Of a DNA stretch of 64,000 bases, positions 36,190 to 45,488 are shown piece by piece. The translations under genes and the position numbers were made by a program. How positions within the stretch are numbered: position 1 is the first letter of the stretch; each line of letters starts with the position of its first letter. The notes beneath the pieces are model-generated. The model saw nothing but the letters and a program-made list of their open reading frames with translations, did not search any database and was not told the DNA's origin. Source of the DNA: Salinisphaera hydrothermalis (GTDB lineage Bacteria; Pseudomonadota; Gammaproteobacteria; Nevskiales; Salinisphaeraceae); assembly GCF_040361195.1 (NCBI RefSeq), contig NZ_APNE01000020.1. One strand, written 5' to 3'.

Positions 36190-37926
36190 ATGCTGAATGT
36201 CAGAAAGAGCGTACGGGCGAAGCTGGGCCTGGGTCTGGGGCTGACGTTTGTTCTGGTGGCCGCTTTGGTCGCGGTGTCGGTGGGCGCGATAACGCTAGTG
36301 AATCGCGCTACGACCGAAATCTATCGCAGCAATATCGTTGGTGGTAAGGCTATCGCTCGCAGCCAGGCATTGCTCTCCGGGCTGAACGGCGACATCAAGA
36401 TCGCACTCAATTCGTCAGCGCAGTCGGCCAACGTCCACGACCTGCCCAAGGAAATTACCCGTGTACGCCAGCGTGTCAACGCAGCGTGGGCCCAATATTA
36501 TCCGGCGCTCGCCGGCGCCGGCGACGAAGCCCGGGCCGCCAAGAAAACCCAGGCGGAATTGAAACAGATCGACGCTGCGCTCGGCCGTTTCGTCGATACC
36601 ATCAAGGACCAGGGGACGCTGGGTGCGGCGACGTTCTATGGTATGTCACTGCGGCAACCGTTCGAACAGCTCAACGACGAGTTCGACACGTTGGCCGGTT
36701 ATCAGAGCAAGGCGGGTGCCAAGGCCTTTGCCGAGGAACAGCATATTGCGCATCTGGCGCGGCTGGGGCTGATGGGCTTTGGCGGGGCGGTGCTTCTGGT
36801 GACGCTCCTATCGATGATCTGGCTGGTGCGCATGATCATGCGGCCTTTAGCAGCCGCGCGCGGCGCTGTGGAAGCCATCGCCGACGGTCATCTTGGCGCG
36901 ACCATCAATAACCCTTATCGCGATGAATTTGGTGCCATGCTGGGCGCTATCGAAGTCATGCGCGAACGCCTGGCGCGCGTGGTAGCGCGGGTACGAGGGC
37001 ACGCCGAGTCGGTTTCCGGCGGCGTCGGCGAGATCGCCTCGGGCAACGAAGAACTCAGTACCCGGACCCAGCAACAGGCCGCGAGCCTCGAAGAAACCGC
37101 CGCCTCGATGGAGCAGATGACCTCGACCGTGCGTCAGAATGCGGACAACGCCGCGCAGGCCGACCAGCTGGCGCGCACGGTACGCGACCAAGCACGTTCA
37201 GGCGCCGATATCGTCGGGCAGGCGGTAGCTTCGATGCAGGCGATCGACGAGGTCAGCCGCCGTATCGCCGAAAATATCAGCCTGATCGACGATATCGCCT
37301 TCCAGACCAATCTGCTAGCGCTCAATGCTTCGGTCGAAGCGGCCCGGGCTGGCGAGCAGGGGCGCGGTTTCGCGGTGGTGGCCACGGAAGTGCGTAATCT
37401 CGCCACGCGAAGCGCCACCGCCGCCAAGGAAATCAACGCGCTGGTGACCGACAGCACCGCTAAGGTGGCCGAGGGCTCGCGCGATGTCGGCCGATCGGGC
37501 GAGACGTTGCAGCAGATCACCGGCAGTATCAATCAGGTCAGTGATGTCGTCGCCGAGATCGCCGCCGCCAGCAAGGAACAGACCGGCGGGATCGAGCAGG
37601 TCAACCAGGCCGTGACGCAAATGGACGGCATGACACAGCAGAACGCGGCCTTGGTCGAAGAGTCGGCGGCCGCCAGTCGTTCGTTGACTGAACAGGCTCG
37701 TGAGTTGATCGCCGAAGTCGCTTTCTTCCGGCTCGACAACGAGGCCGAATCCGCAGCGGCGGCACACGACAACGCGCCGAAATACGCATCGGTTCCGATT
37801 GCTGTAGCGCAATCGACGCTCGCTGGCGACGATGCGCCGGCCGGAACAAAAAGGCCGGCGCCGGCGGCTGAACCGAGACGCAAAGAAGCCGACGAGTCGG
37901 ACGACGCCGACTGGGCGACGTTCTGA
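36190..37926 (+). CDS. Methyl-accepting chemotaxis protein
   Basis: A 578-residue receptor: TM1 about 12-36, a four-helix periplasmic ligand domain (Tar/4HB-like), TM2 about 190-215, HAMP about 215-270 and a signalling hairpin. The tip (about 362-395) carries IDDIAFQTNLLALNASVEAA. The C-terminus ends DWATF, a likely CheR/CheB tether akin to NWETF. Ligand unknown; no che genes are in the window. Confidence 0.92.
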   Translation: MLNVRKSVRAKLGLGLGLTFVLVAALVAVSVGAITLVNRATTEIYRSNIVGGKAIARSQALLSGLNGDIKIALNSSAQSANVHDLPKEITRVRQRVNAAWAQYYPALAGAGDEARAAKKTQAELKQIDAALGRFVDTIKDQGTLGAATFYGMSLRQPFEQLNDEFDTLAGYQSKAGAKAFAEEQHIAHLARLGLMGFGGAVLLVTLLSMIWLVRMIMRPLAAARGAVEAIADGHLGATINNPYRDEFGAMLGAIEVMRERLARVVARVRGHAESVSGGVGEIASGNEELSTRTQQQAASLEETAASMEQMTSTVRQNADNAAQADQLARTVRDQARSGADIVGQAVASMQAIDEVSRRIAENISLIDDIAFQTNLLALNASVEAARAGEQGRGFAVVATEVRNLATRSATAAKEINALVTDSTAKVAEGSRDVGRSGETLQQITGSINQVSDVVAEIAAASKEQTGGIEQVNQAVTQMDGMTQQNAALVEESAAASRSLTEQARELIAEVAFFRLDNEAESAAAAHDNAPKYASVPIAVAQSTLAGDDAPAGTKRPAPAAEPRRKEADESDDADWATF

Positions 37927-38070
37927 GCAACCCCCGCATCGCACGGCCGGCCATGGTGCGACCGGGTGTCGCGATTGGCACCGCCGTATCGGTAGCGGTG
38001 TCGCGGAATGCGGCGAGTCGCCGGGCGTGGCGGCTCCGTCAGATCCTTTGAGCGTCGTGCTGACCCTCGC

Positions 38071-38841
38071 TCAGGCAGCGCTGAAGACCGCGAGCGGCGA
38101 CGGGTCGCTGTCGGCGCCATAAAGTAACAAGAATCGGCCCAGGGTTTCGAAGTGCCGCGTACGACGCAATGCTTCGTCGAGCGCCTGCTCGGTGTCGGCC
38201 TGTTCCGGACAGGCGCGGCGGGTCGTGGCGGCTTGCGCGATATGTAGCTGGTCGTCCTTGCGCTGATAATGCGCCATCAATCGATTGCAGCCGGTCGAGC
38301 CCGTCACGCGCCGGGTCTTGTGATCGAAACGAATGAACGCCGGACTGGCCCCAGGCCGATCCGGGGCATCGACCAGCATCCATCGCGGACCGGCGAGATG
38401 GCGCTTGACGGGATCGGCCGCGCGCTTGAGCGTGTAATGGGCGCCGGAATCGATCGGCTGGCCATGTTCGTCCAGCGCGGTGAGACCGTGGCGCCCATCG
38501 ATGCGCCACAGGCTGGTGAAGCGCGCGTCGGTATCGGAGGGGGTCAGTCGCAGCTGGTTTACCGCATCGCGCACACGCCAGCGGCCGGTCTCGATCACGT
38601 CGCCGACCGGCTGATCGCTCCGGTAATGTTCTCGCAGCACGTATACATGGTCGGCCGATAGCCACAGGCTGTAGTCGATACCCGCACAGTCGGAGCAGGG
38701 CAGCGTGCCTTGGTAGTGAGACGGGAGATGGCCGAGTTCGGCCGATGTCTCGGCCCGGTGCGCACAGCCGGCCGCTGTCAGCAGGGCCAGGCAAAAACCG
38801 AGCCCGAGCAGCCATCGGTAGGTTGAAAAGACATGCGCCAT
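38071..38841 (-). CDS. Lipoprotein with NlpE and META domains
   Basis: A 256-residue protein with lipobox LLTAAGC. The N-terminal domain has the NlpE signature YQGTLPCSDCAGIDYSLWL (CxxC), the outer-membrane copper/surface sensor type. The C-terminal part, GPRWMLVDAPDRPGASPAF with VTGSTGCNRLMAHYQ, is a META/HslJ domain. Such fusions are probable envelope-stress lipoproteins; exact role is unknown. Confidence 0.87.
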   Translation of the reverse strand: MAHVFSTYRWLLGLGFCLALLTAAGCAHRAETSAELGHLPSHYQGTLPCSDCAGIDYSLWLSADHVYVLREHYRSDQPVGDVIETGRWRVRDAVNQLRLTPSDTDARFTSLWRIDGRHGLTALDEHGQPIDSGAHYTLKRAADPVKRHLAGPRWMLVDAPDRPGASPAFIRFDHKTRRVTGSTGCNRLMAHYQRKDDQLHIAQAATTRRACPEQADTEQALDEALRRTRHFETLGRFLLLYGADSDPSPLAVFSAA

Positions 38842-38961
38842 GACGTCAGATCCTGCGATAAAGCGAAGTCTGGCGGCATGTTATCAACTCGCCGCCGACA
38901 GGGTGCCGAGCCACACGCTATAGTGAGGCCGATCTGGCTTTAGCTTTCAGGGAGATAGCTC

Positions 38962-39324
38962 ATGATGCGACGAATGCTGGTGGCTGCTTCGGTGCTGGCC
39001 GGGTTGGCCGGTTGCGCCTCGCATCCCGCGTCTCAGACGCAGGATGCGTACAACCAATACTGGGCATGCGCGAGCCAAGCCGTTCGGCCATATGTCAATC
39101 AACGCAACCTGACATCGCGAGAGGCTGCACTGCGTGCCCAGGCACACTGTAACGACTCGTATCAGGTGTATCGGGCGCGCCAGATCGCGATGGTGCGCCG
39201 CACGGTGGCGTCCGATAGTTACGACATGGCCGATCAGCTGGGCGCCCAGCAGGCGCTGGTCTGGCGCCGTCGGGTGACTCAGGCGCTGGACGATTACGTC
39301 CGGCGCGCGCGTGCAGGGTCCTGA
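38962..39324 (+). CDS. Small lipoprotein, unknown function
   Basis: A 120-residue protein with signal MMRRMLVAASVLAGLAGC (lipobox LAGC). The mature region is helical, containing QDAYNQYWACASQAVRPYV, EAALRAQAHCNDSYQVYRAR and several Cys and Tyr residues. I do not recognise a family. It is divergent from the NlpE/META gene with a 120-bp gap. Confidence 0.72.
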   Translation: MMRRMLVAASVLAGLAGCASHPASQTQDAYNQYWACASQAVRPYVNQRNLTSREAALRAQAHCNDSYQVYRARQIAMVRRTVASDSYDMADQLGAQQALVWRRRVTQALDDYVRRARAGS

Positions 39325-39384
39325 TGGAGTGACGGCGGCGGCCGTGCCGGATGCGGCGTCCGCGGTGTCTTTAGGGCAGAACCA

Positions 39385-39417
39385 TAAAAAAAGCCGCTAT
39401 CGACCGACAGCGGCTTT
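39385..39417 (-). terminator. Rho-independent terminator for the thiolase gene
   Basis: On the minus strand, stem AAGCCGCT (39409-39416 read backwards) pairs with AGCGGCTT around a 10-base loop and is followed by a run of T bases encoded by A residues at 39385-39392. Confidence 0.8.
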
Positions 39418-39519
39418 CGGCTTCGCCGAGTGCGTCGCCAGCGTGGACCGCGGCGGCGGCGGCTGGCGTGGCCCGCCAGCGATCATTTCAAAGCACGATG
39501 TCGGCTGCCGCGGTTTGCT

Positions 39520-40722
39520 TCAGAGCACTTCGAACAGGCCGGCAGCGCCGATGCCGCCGCCGACGCACATGGTTACGACCACGTACTTCGCGCCGCGGCG
39601 ACGGCCCTCGATCAATGCATGCCCGGTCATGCGTGCCCCCGACATGCCGTAGGGATGGCCGATGGCGATGGAGCCGCCGTCGACGTTGTAGATCGACGGG
39701 TCGATGCCGAGGGTGTCGCGGCAGTAGAGGCACTGGCTGGCGAATGCTTCGTTGAGTTCCCACAGCCCGATGTCGTCGATCGTGAGGCCGAACCGATCGA
39801 GCAGCTTGGGTACGGCGAAGACCGGGCCGATCCCCATTTCCTCGGGCGCGCAGCCGGCCACCGCCATGCCGAGGTAGGCGCCGAGCGGTTCCAGTCCGCG
39901 GCGCTCGGCTTCGGCGGCTTCCATGAGTACGCTGGCCGAGGCGCCGTCGGACAGCTGGGAGGCATTGCCGGCGGTGACGTACGCGCCGGTCTCGACTTGC
40001 TGGCCGTGCTGGAACACTGGTTTGAGCGAAGTCAGACCTTCGAGCGTGGTTTCCGGGCGATTGCCTTCGTCGCGCTCGAGCGTGACCGCTTCGGTATGGG
40101 TTTCGCCGGTGGTCTTGTCCAGGACCTGCTTGTGCGTGGACATCGGCACGATCTCGTCGTCGAAACGACCGGCCGCTTGGGCATCCGCCGTGCGCATCTG
40201 CGATTGCCAGGCGTACTCGTCCTGTGCTTCGCGCGAGATGCCGTAGCGTTCGGCCACGATCTCGGCGGTTTCGAGCATGGTCATATACAGCGCGGGGACG
40301 TGTTCGTCCAGCCACGGATCGCGGGCTCGAAAATGATTCATGTGTTCGTTCTGGACCAGCGAGATCGATTCGAGCCCGCCGCCGATGACCACGTTCATGC
40401 CGTCGTGCACGATCTGATGCGCCGCGCTGGCGATGCCCATGAGTCCCGACGCACACTGCCGGTCGATGCTCATGCCGGGCACCGTCACCGGCAGGCCGGC
40501 GCGCAGGGCGCACTGGCGCGCGATATTGGGCGCAGTCGAGCCCTGCTGCATGGCCGCGCCGAGCACGACATCCTCGATTTCGGCCGGGGCGAGACGAGCG
40601 CGCGCCACGGCGTGCTCGATGGCATGCGCGCCGAGTGCCTGGGCCTGAGTGTCGTTGAAGGCGCCACGATACGCCTTGCCGATCGGCGTACGGGCGGTGG
40701 ATACGATAACGGCCTGACGCAT
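39520..40722 (-). CDS. Acetyl-CoA C-acyltransferase (thiolase)
   Basis: A 400-residue thiolase: start MRQAVIVSTARTPIGKAYRG, acyl-enzyme Cys in IDRQCASGLMGI (about residue 90), His in AIGHPYGMSGARMTGH and the second Cys in VTMCVGGGIGAAGLF. It condenses or cleaves acetoacetyl/acyl-CoA in fatty-acid or ketone metabolism. The start at 40722 has AAGGAG 5 bases upstream. The enoyl-CoA hydratase upstream on the same strand suggests a beta-oxidation pairing. Exact chain length specificity is unknown. Confidence 0.92.
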   Translation of the reverse strand: MRQAVIVSTARTPIGKAYRGAFNDTQAQALGAHAIEHAVARARLAPAEIEDVVLGAAMQQGSTAPNIARQCALRAGLPVTVPGMSIDRQCASGLMGIASAAHQIVHDGMNVVIGGGLESISLVQNEHMNHFRARDPWLDEHVPALYMTMLETAEIVAERYGISREAQDEYAWQSQMRTADAQAAGRFDDEIVPMSTHKQVLDKTTGETHTEAVTLERDEGNRPETTLEGLTSLKPVFQHGQQVETGAYVTAGNASQLSDGASASVLMEAAEAERRGLEPLGAYLGMAVAGCAPEEMGIGPVFAVPKLLDRFGLTIDDIGLWELNEAFASQCLYCRDTLGIDPSIYNVDGGSIAIGHPYGMSGARMTGHALIEGRRRGAKYVVVTMCVGGGIGAAGLFEVL

Positions 40723-40865
40723 GGCAACTCCTTGCCGGGTCGAACGGGAGAAATCTGACGAGGGCCGCGGGCGCGCGGTGAACGGGCCGGAAGCCGGCAC
40801 CCGACATACGCCGGAGTATGGAAAGGCCGTCCGGCCCCGTCAAGACGGCAACGAGCCGGCGCCCG

Positions 40866-41651
40866 TCAACGTTTCTTGCGGTTCAGAAACGCGTTCATGA
40901 TGTCGCGGACCTCGGTGCTGACGAGACGCTGGCCGAATACGTCGGCCTCGCGCTCGATCTGGGCGATGGTCGCGGCGTGGTCCATCCCTTCACGTAGCAG
41001 CTGCTTGCTGGCGGCCATCGCGCCCGGCGGCTTGGCCGCCAGCCGGGCTGCCAGTTCACGGGTGCGCTCGGCCAGCTCGGCGGCCGGAACGCGATAGGCG
41101 ATCAGCCCCATGCGCTCGGCTTCCTCGGCGGTCAGCGTATCGCCGGCCAGCAGCAGGCGGGCGGCGTTCTGGCGTCCGAGCACCGCCGGCAGCAGCCGGC
41201 TCGAGCCGGCTTCCGGGACCAGGCCGAGATCGATGAAGGCGGTATAGAAACGCGCGTCATCGGCGGCAATCACCAGATCGGCGTGGAGCAGCAACGTGGT
41301 GCCGATGCCCGTGGCCTGACCCTGGACGGCCACGACGATCGGCTTGTCGCATTCCGCCATCGCGCGGATGAAACTCAGCGCCGGCCCGGTCGGGCCGGCA
41401 TCCCCGGAATCGATGTCGACGTGGGCGAAATCCGCGATGTCGTTGCCGGCACAGAACATCTGGCCGTTGCCGTCGAGCACGATGACATGGACCGAGGCAT
41501 CGTTGATGCCGTTGTTCAGAGCGCGGCCCAGATCGGCGTACATCGCTCGGGTGAGGGCGTTGCGCTTGTCGGCGCGATCGAGCGTGATGCGCAGGACGTG
41601 GTCGTCGATCTCGGCGCGGACAAAGCCGCTCTGCAGCTCGGTTTCGGTCAT
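40866..41651 (-). CDS. Enoyl-CoA hydratase/isomerase
   Basis: A 261-residue crotonase-fold protein. Oxyanion-hole loops are CAGNDIADF and GQATGIGTTLLLHADLVIAA. The residue equivalent to the catalytic Glu lies in LVPEAGSSRLLPA. It hydrates or isomerises enoyl-CoA. Start ATG at 41651; upstream TTG codons lack support. Probably with the downstream thiolase (143-bp gap). Confidence 0.9.
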   Translation of the reverse strand: MTETELQSGFVRAEIDDHVLRITLDRADKRNALTRAMYADLGRALNNGINDASVHVIVLDGNGQMFCAGNDIADFAHVDIDSGDAGPTGPALSFIRAMAECDKPIVVAVQGQATGIGTTLLLHADLVIAADDARFYTAFIDLGLVPEAGSSRLLPAVLGRQNAARLLLAGDTLTAEEAERMGLIAYRVPAAELAERTRELAARLAAKPPGAMAASKQLLREGMDHAATIAQIEREADVFGQRLVSTEVRDIMNAFLNRKKR

Positions 41652-41841
41652 GAACAACTCGTGCAACGATGAAGATACTCCACCGTATGTAAACCGTTGT
41701 GGCGGCGTGGGGCAAGTCGGCCGTCTTCGGCGATCGTCGACCCGCCGACGGGTGTCGATGGCGGTCGCCCGGAATGATTACCGGGCGTACGGTTGAAACG
41801 CTAAGCTGGGCGTCCTTTGAAGAAGCTGGAGATCTGCTTCG

Positions 41842-42654
41842 ATGAAACTCAAACGCATCGTCGTGACCAACGACGACGGCATTGATGCGCCGGGCCTGGC
41901 CGTGGCGGAACGTCTGGCCGCTGAGCTGGCTGAAGAAGTGTGGGTGTTCGCGCCCGCGACCGATCAGAGCGGCATGGCCCAGGCGCTGTCGATGCATCAT
42001 CCGCTGCGCGTGGGCGAACACGGGGCTCGGCGCTATTCCGTGACCGGTACGCCGGCCGACTGCGTGATGGTGGCGCTCGGTACCGAGCTGATGGACGGTG
42101 CACGACCGGATCTCGTACTGTCCGGCGTGAACTGGGGCCACAATCTGTCCGATTCGGTGATGTATTCCGGCACCGTGGGCGCGGCCGTTGCCGCGGCGCA
42201 TTTCAATCTGCCGGCGATCGCACTCAGCCAGGCATTTACCGATCGAGCAGCTTTCGATTTCGCCGTCACCGAAACCTGGGCCCGGGCGGCGGTCGAAGCG
42301 CTCTGGGCCGCGCGCGAGGCACATGGCTGTGTCTGGAATGTGAATTTCCCGACCGGCGATCCGGCGCGGATCCAGGGCCTGCGTTTCACGCGTCAGGTCG
42401 GTGGCAGCATGGCCTCGCCTCGGCTGGTCGAACAACAGGATTCAGGCGGGCAATCCTATCGCTGGATCGCGTTCGAGCGCGGTCTGGAAGCGGTCGATCA
42501 CGCACATTCGGATGCGGTCGCACTGCGCGAAGGCTATGTCTCGGCCATGCCGCTCAAGCGCGAGCGCTGCGACGAGGCGCGGCTGGAGGCCGTGGGTGTC
42601 GGTCATGAATGGCCATTGGGCGACACGCCGGCCACGGCGCGGGGCGCCGGATGA
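41842..42654 (+). CDS. surE: 5'/3'-nucleotidase SurE
   Basis: A 270-residue metal-dependent phosphatase. Metal ligands lie in VVTNDDGIDAPGL (Asp11, Asp12), Ser43 region QSGMAQALS and Asn in SGVNWGHNL. SurE dephosphorylates nucleoside monophosphates and is tied to stationary-phase survival. Usual partners pcm or rpoS are absent. Its stop overlaps panE by 4 bp (ATGA). Confidence 0.93.
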   Translation: MKLKRIVVTNDDGIDAPGLAVAERLAAELAEEVWVFAPATDQSGMAQALSMHHPLRVGEHGARRYSVTGTPADCVMVALGTELMDGARPDLVLSGVNWGHNLSDSVMYSGTVGAAVAAAHFNLPAIALSQAFTDRAAFDFAVTETWARAAVEALWAAREAHGCVWNVNFPTGDPARIQGLRFTRQVGGSMASPRLVEQQDSGGQSYRWIAFERGLEAVDHAHSDAVALREGYVSAMPLKRERCDEARLEAVGVGHEWPLGDTPATARGAG

Positions 42655-43592
42655 CGGCACCGGCGCCGCGGGTCGTGATCGTCGGGGCCGGGGCGATCGG
42701 TGCCTTCTATGGCGCGATCCTGCAGCGCGCCGGCGCACGGGTGGAGGTCGTACTGCGTTCGGATGCCGCGGTCGTGCGCGAGCGTGGGTTCTGTATCGAC
42801 AGCCCGCTGGGCGATCTGTCGTACCGGCCTGCTGCGGTCTACGGCCCCGAGGATACGCCCGTGCCCGGCGCCGATTTCGTGATCTGTTGCGTGAAGGTAT
42901 TGCCCGATATCGATCGCGCGGCGCTGATTGCGCCGTGGCTTGGCCCGCAATCGGCCATCGCCCTGATCGAGAACGGGCTGGATATCGAGCCCGCCGTGGC
43001 CCAAGCACTGCCGGATCATCCGCTGATCAGCGCGCTGGCCTTTATCGCGGTCAGCCGACGGGGGCCGGGCGAGATCGAGCATCGTGCCTACGGGCGGCTC
43101 ACGCTCGGGGCTTGGCCCCAAGGCGTGAGTGAGGAAGCGCGCCAGCTGGCGCAATGGTTCGAGGCCGGCGGCGTGGACGCAAAATGCCGCGAGTCGATCG
43201 TGCGAGAGCGCTGGGCCAAAAGCCTTTGGAATACGCCGTTCAACCCGATCTCGGTTCTGGCCGACGGCACCGATACGGTCACCCTGCTGGAGACCCCGGG
43301 CGGCGAGGCACTGGCGCGGGCGGCGATGGCCGAGGTGATGGCGGTCGCCGCTGCCGATGGATACCCGCTGCCGGACGACGCGATCGACCGCAATATCGAA
43401 GCGACACGGCGTATGCCGGCCTATCGCAACAGCATGGCGCTGGATTATCGCGCCGGCCGGGCGCTGGAGATTGACGCCATTCTCGGCAACGTGGTGACCA
43501 AGGCCGAGCGCCTCGGCGTGGCCGTGCCGCGGCTGCATACACTGCAGACGCTGATCCGTATGCGTGCGCGCGAATCCGGCTCGATCGGGTAG
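42651..43592 (+). CDS. panE: 2-dehydropantoate 2-reductase
   Basis: A 313-residue NADPH enzyme of ketopantoate reduction in pantothenate synthesis. Rossmann motif VVIVGAGAIGAFYGAILQRA; catalytic region RERWAKSLWNTPFNPISVL (Lys) and the C-terminal helical domain RMPAYRNSMALDYRAGRALE with Ser/Glu contact residues. Specificity within the PanE-like family is not certain. ATG overlaps the surE TGA. Confidence 0.88.
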   Translation: MTAPAPRVVIVGAGAIGAFYGAILQRAGARVEVVLRSDAAVVRERGFCIDSPLGDLSYRPAAVYGPEDTPVPGADFVICCVKVLPDIDRAALIAPWLGPQSAIALIENGLDIEPAVAQALPDHPLISALAFIAVSRRGPGEIEHRAYGRLTLGAWPQGVSEEARQLAQWFEAGGVDAKCRESIVRERWAKSLWNTPFNPISVLADGTDTVTLLETPGGEALARAAMAEVMAVAAADGYPLPDDAIDRNIEATRRMPAYRNSMALDYRAGRALEIDAILGNVVTKAERLGVAVPRLHTLQTLIRMRARESGSIG

Positions 43593-43670
43593 GGTGGCCG
43601 GGTGTTGCCGCTATCGCAGCGGCGGGGCCACACGCTATGCTGCGAGACGGTCCGCACTGGAGGGTCAAGC

Positions 43671-44777
43671 GTGATCGGTGATCGAGATGTGACGGTGTTC
43701 TACGACGAACGCGTGCTGCTGCATCGGCCCGAGGCTCAAGAGCCTTTTCTACCGGGCCGAATGAACAGCCGCGTGCAGCACATTCTTCAGGGCCTCGGCA
43801 TGGAGGCCAAATGGAGCTATCCGGAACATCCCGGCCGCGTGACCGCGATCAACGAGTTGCTCCATGCCGAACCGGTGCCGGGCGTGCGCTTCGAGGGCGG
43901 GCGACCGGCCACCATGGAACAGCTCCAGCGCGTGCATACCACGTCCTATCTGGAAAGCCTGCAGCATCTCAAGGGCAAGCAGGCCTGGCTGGACGTGGAT
44001 ACCACCGCTGTTTCTGCCGGCAGCCTGGAAGCGGCCGAAGTCGCCGCCGGGTCGGTCGTGGCGGCGGTGGATGCCGTATTCGATAAGCGCACTGGCTCGG
44101 CCTTCGTCGTGTCGCGACCGCCGGGGCATCACGCCAATGCGGTGCGGGCGCGCGGCTTTTGTTTGGTCAACAACATCGCGGTGGGCGCCGCGCACGCCCA
44201 GGCGCATTGGGATGCCGAGCGCATATTGATCGTTGACTGGGATGCCCACCATGGTAATGGCACCCAGGATATCTTTGCCGCCGACCCGAGCGTGCTGTTC
44301 TTCGATACGCACCGCGCGGCGCCGTTCTACCCCGGCACCGGGCAGATGGACAACGTGGGCGAAGGTCTGGGCGAGGGCACCACCGTCAACGTACCGCTGC
44401 CCGGCGAAGCCGGCGATCGGGCGATCGTCCGGGCCTTCGAGGATATCCTCGTGCCCGCCGCCGATTGGTTCAAACCGGATCTGGTGATGGTGTCGGCCGG
44501 CATGGATGCCCACATCAACGAGATGTGCCTGACCATGACGTTCGACGGCTTTAGCAAGCTGACCGGCATCGTGCAGGCGCTGGCCGATACCTATTGCGAT
44601 GGCCGGCTCGTGATGGCGCTCGAAGGCGGCTACAACCCGGATACGTTGGCCCGATGTACGCGCACGACGCTGGAAGTAATGGCCGGGGGCGCCCCGAGCC
44701 CGCTGAACGAGCCGGGCGTGGATGAGGTCGCGAAGATCGCCGAATTTCATCGGTCGGCGTTCGCGGACATGGAATGA
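43671..44777 (+). CDS. Histone deacetylase-family amidohydrolase (acetylpolyamine-type candidate)
   Basis: A 368-residue class II-like deacetylase. The tandem His in RPPGHHANA (His153, His154) and zinc ligands Asp191 and His193 (DWDAHHGNG) and Asp279 (AGMDAH) are complete, and LEGGYN supplies the transition-state region. In bacteria such enzymes deacetylate acetylpolyamines, acetoin-pathway or other amides. The GTG start at 43671 has GGAGGG 6 bases upstream. It overlaps an SSAT-like acetyltransferase by 4 bp. Confidence 0.9.
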   Translation: MIGDRDVTVFYDERVLLHRPEAQEPFLPGRMNSRVQHILQGLGMEAKWSYPEHPGRVTAINELLHAEPVPGVRFEGGRPATMEQLQRVHTTSYLESLQHLKGKQAWLDVDTTAVSAGSLEAAEVAAGSVVAAVDAVFDKRTGSAFVVSRPPGHHANAVRARGFCLVNNIAVGAAHAQAHWDAERILIVDWDAHHGNGTQDIFAADPSVLFFDTHRAAPFYPGTGQMDNVGEGLGEGTTVNVPLPGEAGDRAIVRAFEDILVPAADWFKPDLVMVSAGMDAHINEMCLTMTFDGFSKLTGIVQALADTYCDGRLVMALEGGYNPDTLARCTRTTLEVMAGGAPSPLNEPGVDEVAKIAEFHRSAFADME

Positions 44778-45280
44778 CCGGTCACGACCCGAGCGAAACG
44801 CAAGGCACCAAGCTGGCGGTTACGTTGGCGCCGGTGACGCCGGCCAACTGGCAGGCGGTCATCGCCTTGCGTGTCGCCAACGATCAGGCGGGGAACCTGG
44901 CATCCAACCTTTATTCGCTTGCCGAGGCCTATGTCGAGCCACGTTGTCGACCGCGCGCCATCGTCGCCGGGCGTACGGTCGTGGGTTTCGCCATGTACGA
45001 ATACGTGGCGGCCGAGGAGATCTTCAACATTCCTCGTTTCATGATCGATGTTGCCTGGCAGGGTTATGGCTACGGTCGTGCCGGTCTGGCGCGGCTCCTG
45101 GAAGAACTTGCCGCAGAATGCCCGACCGCGGCCGTGACGATCAGCCTGAAGCCCGACAATACCGCGGCGCGACGTTTGTACGCCCGTCTGGGGTTCGAGG
45201 ACACCGGACGACGCGTGCACGGCGAGGACATCATGCGCCGGCCCCCAGGTGCTGCATCCGGCGACGGGAGCGGTGCGTAG
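44774..45280 (+). CDS. GNAT acetyltransferase, spermidine/spermine N-acetyltransferase-like
   Basis: A 168-residue GNAT protein similar to BltD/SSAT. Diagnostic parts are NLYSLAEAYVEPRCRPRAIV and FMIDVAWQGYGYGRAGLARL, the acetyl-CoA loop, then NTAARRLYARLGFEDTGRRV. It would acetylate a polyamine or diamine. Its ATG lies in the end of the deacetylase gene (ATGA), so the two are coupled. Confidence 0.85.
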   Translation: MTGHDPSETQGTKLAVTLAPVTPANWQAVIALRVANDQAGNLASNLYSLAEAYVEPRCRPRAIVAGRTVVGFAMYEYVAAEEIFNIPRFMIDVAWQGYGYGRAGLARLLEELAAECPTAAVTISLKPDNTAARRLYARLGFEDTGRRVHGEDIMRRPPGAASGDGSGA

Positions 45281-45314
45281 GCCATCGTCGGGACTCCGAC
45301 GGAGATGCGGTTTC

Positions 45315-45488
45315 ATGGCGCGGATGCGCAGGAAGGGCGACTTGCCCACGAAGAGTTGTGTGCACTGTGGCCGGCCGTTCACTTGGCGCCGTAAATGGGC
45401 GCGCGACTGGCATCAGGTCAAATACTGCAGCAAGGCCTGCCGGTCGGCATCCAAGGCGCCTACTGCGGGGCGTGGAGTGGCAAGATGA
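45315..45488 (+). CDS. DUF2256 zinc-ribbon-like protein
   Basis: A 57-residue protein with a four-Cys pattern: SCVHCGRPFTWRRKWARDWH (CxxC), then KYCSKACRSA (CxxxC). Such DUF2256 proteins accompany DASH/photolyase genes and may bind zinc. Its TGA overlaps the cryptochrome ATG by 4 bp, indicating coupling. No biochemical role is established. Confidence 0.85.
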   Translation: MARMRRKGDLPTKSCVHCGRPFTWRRKWARDWHQVKYCSKACRSASKAPTAGRGVAR

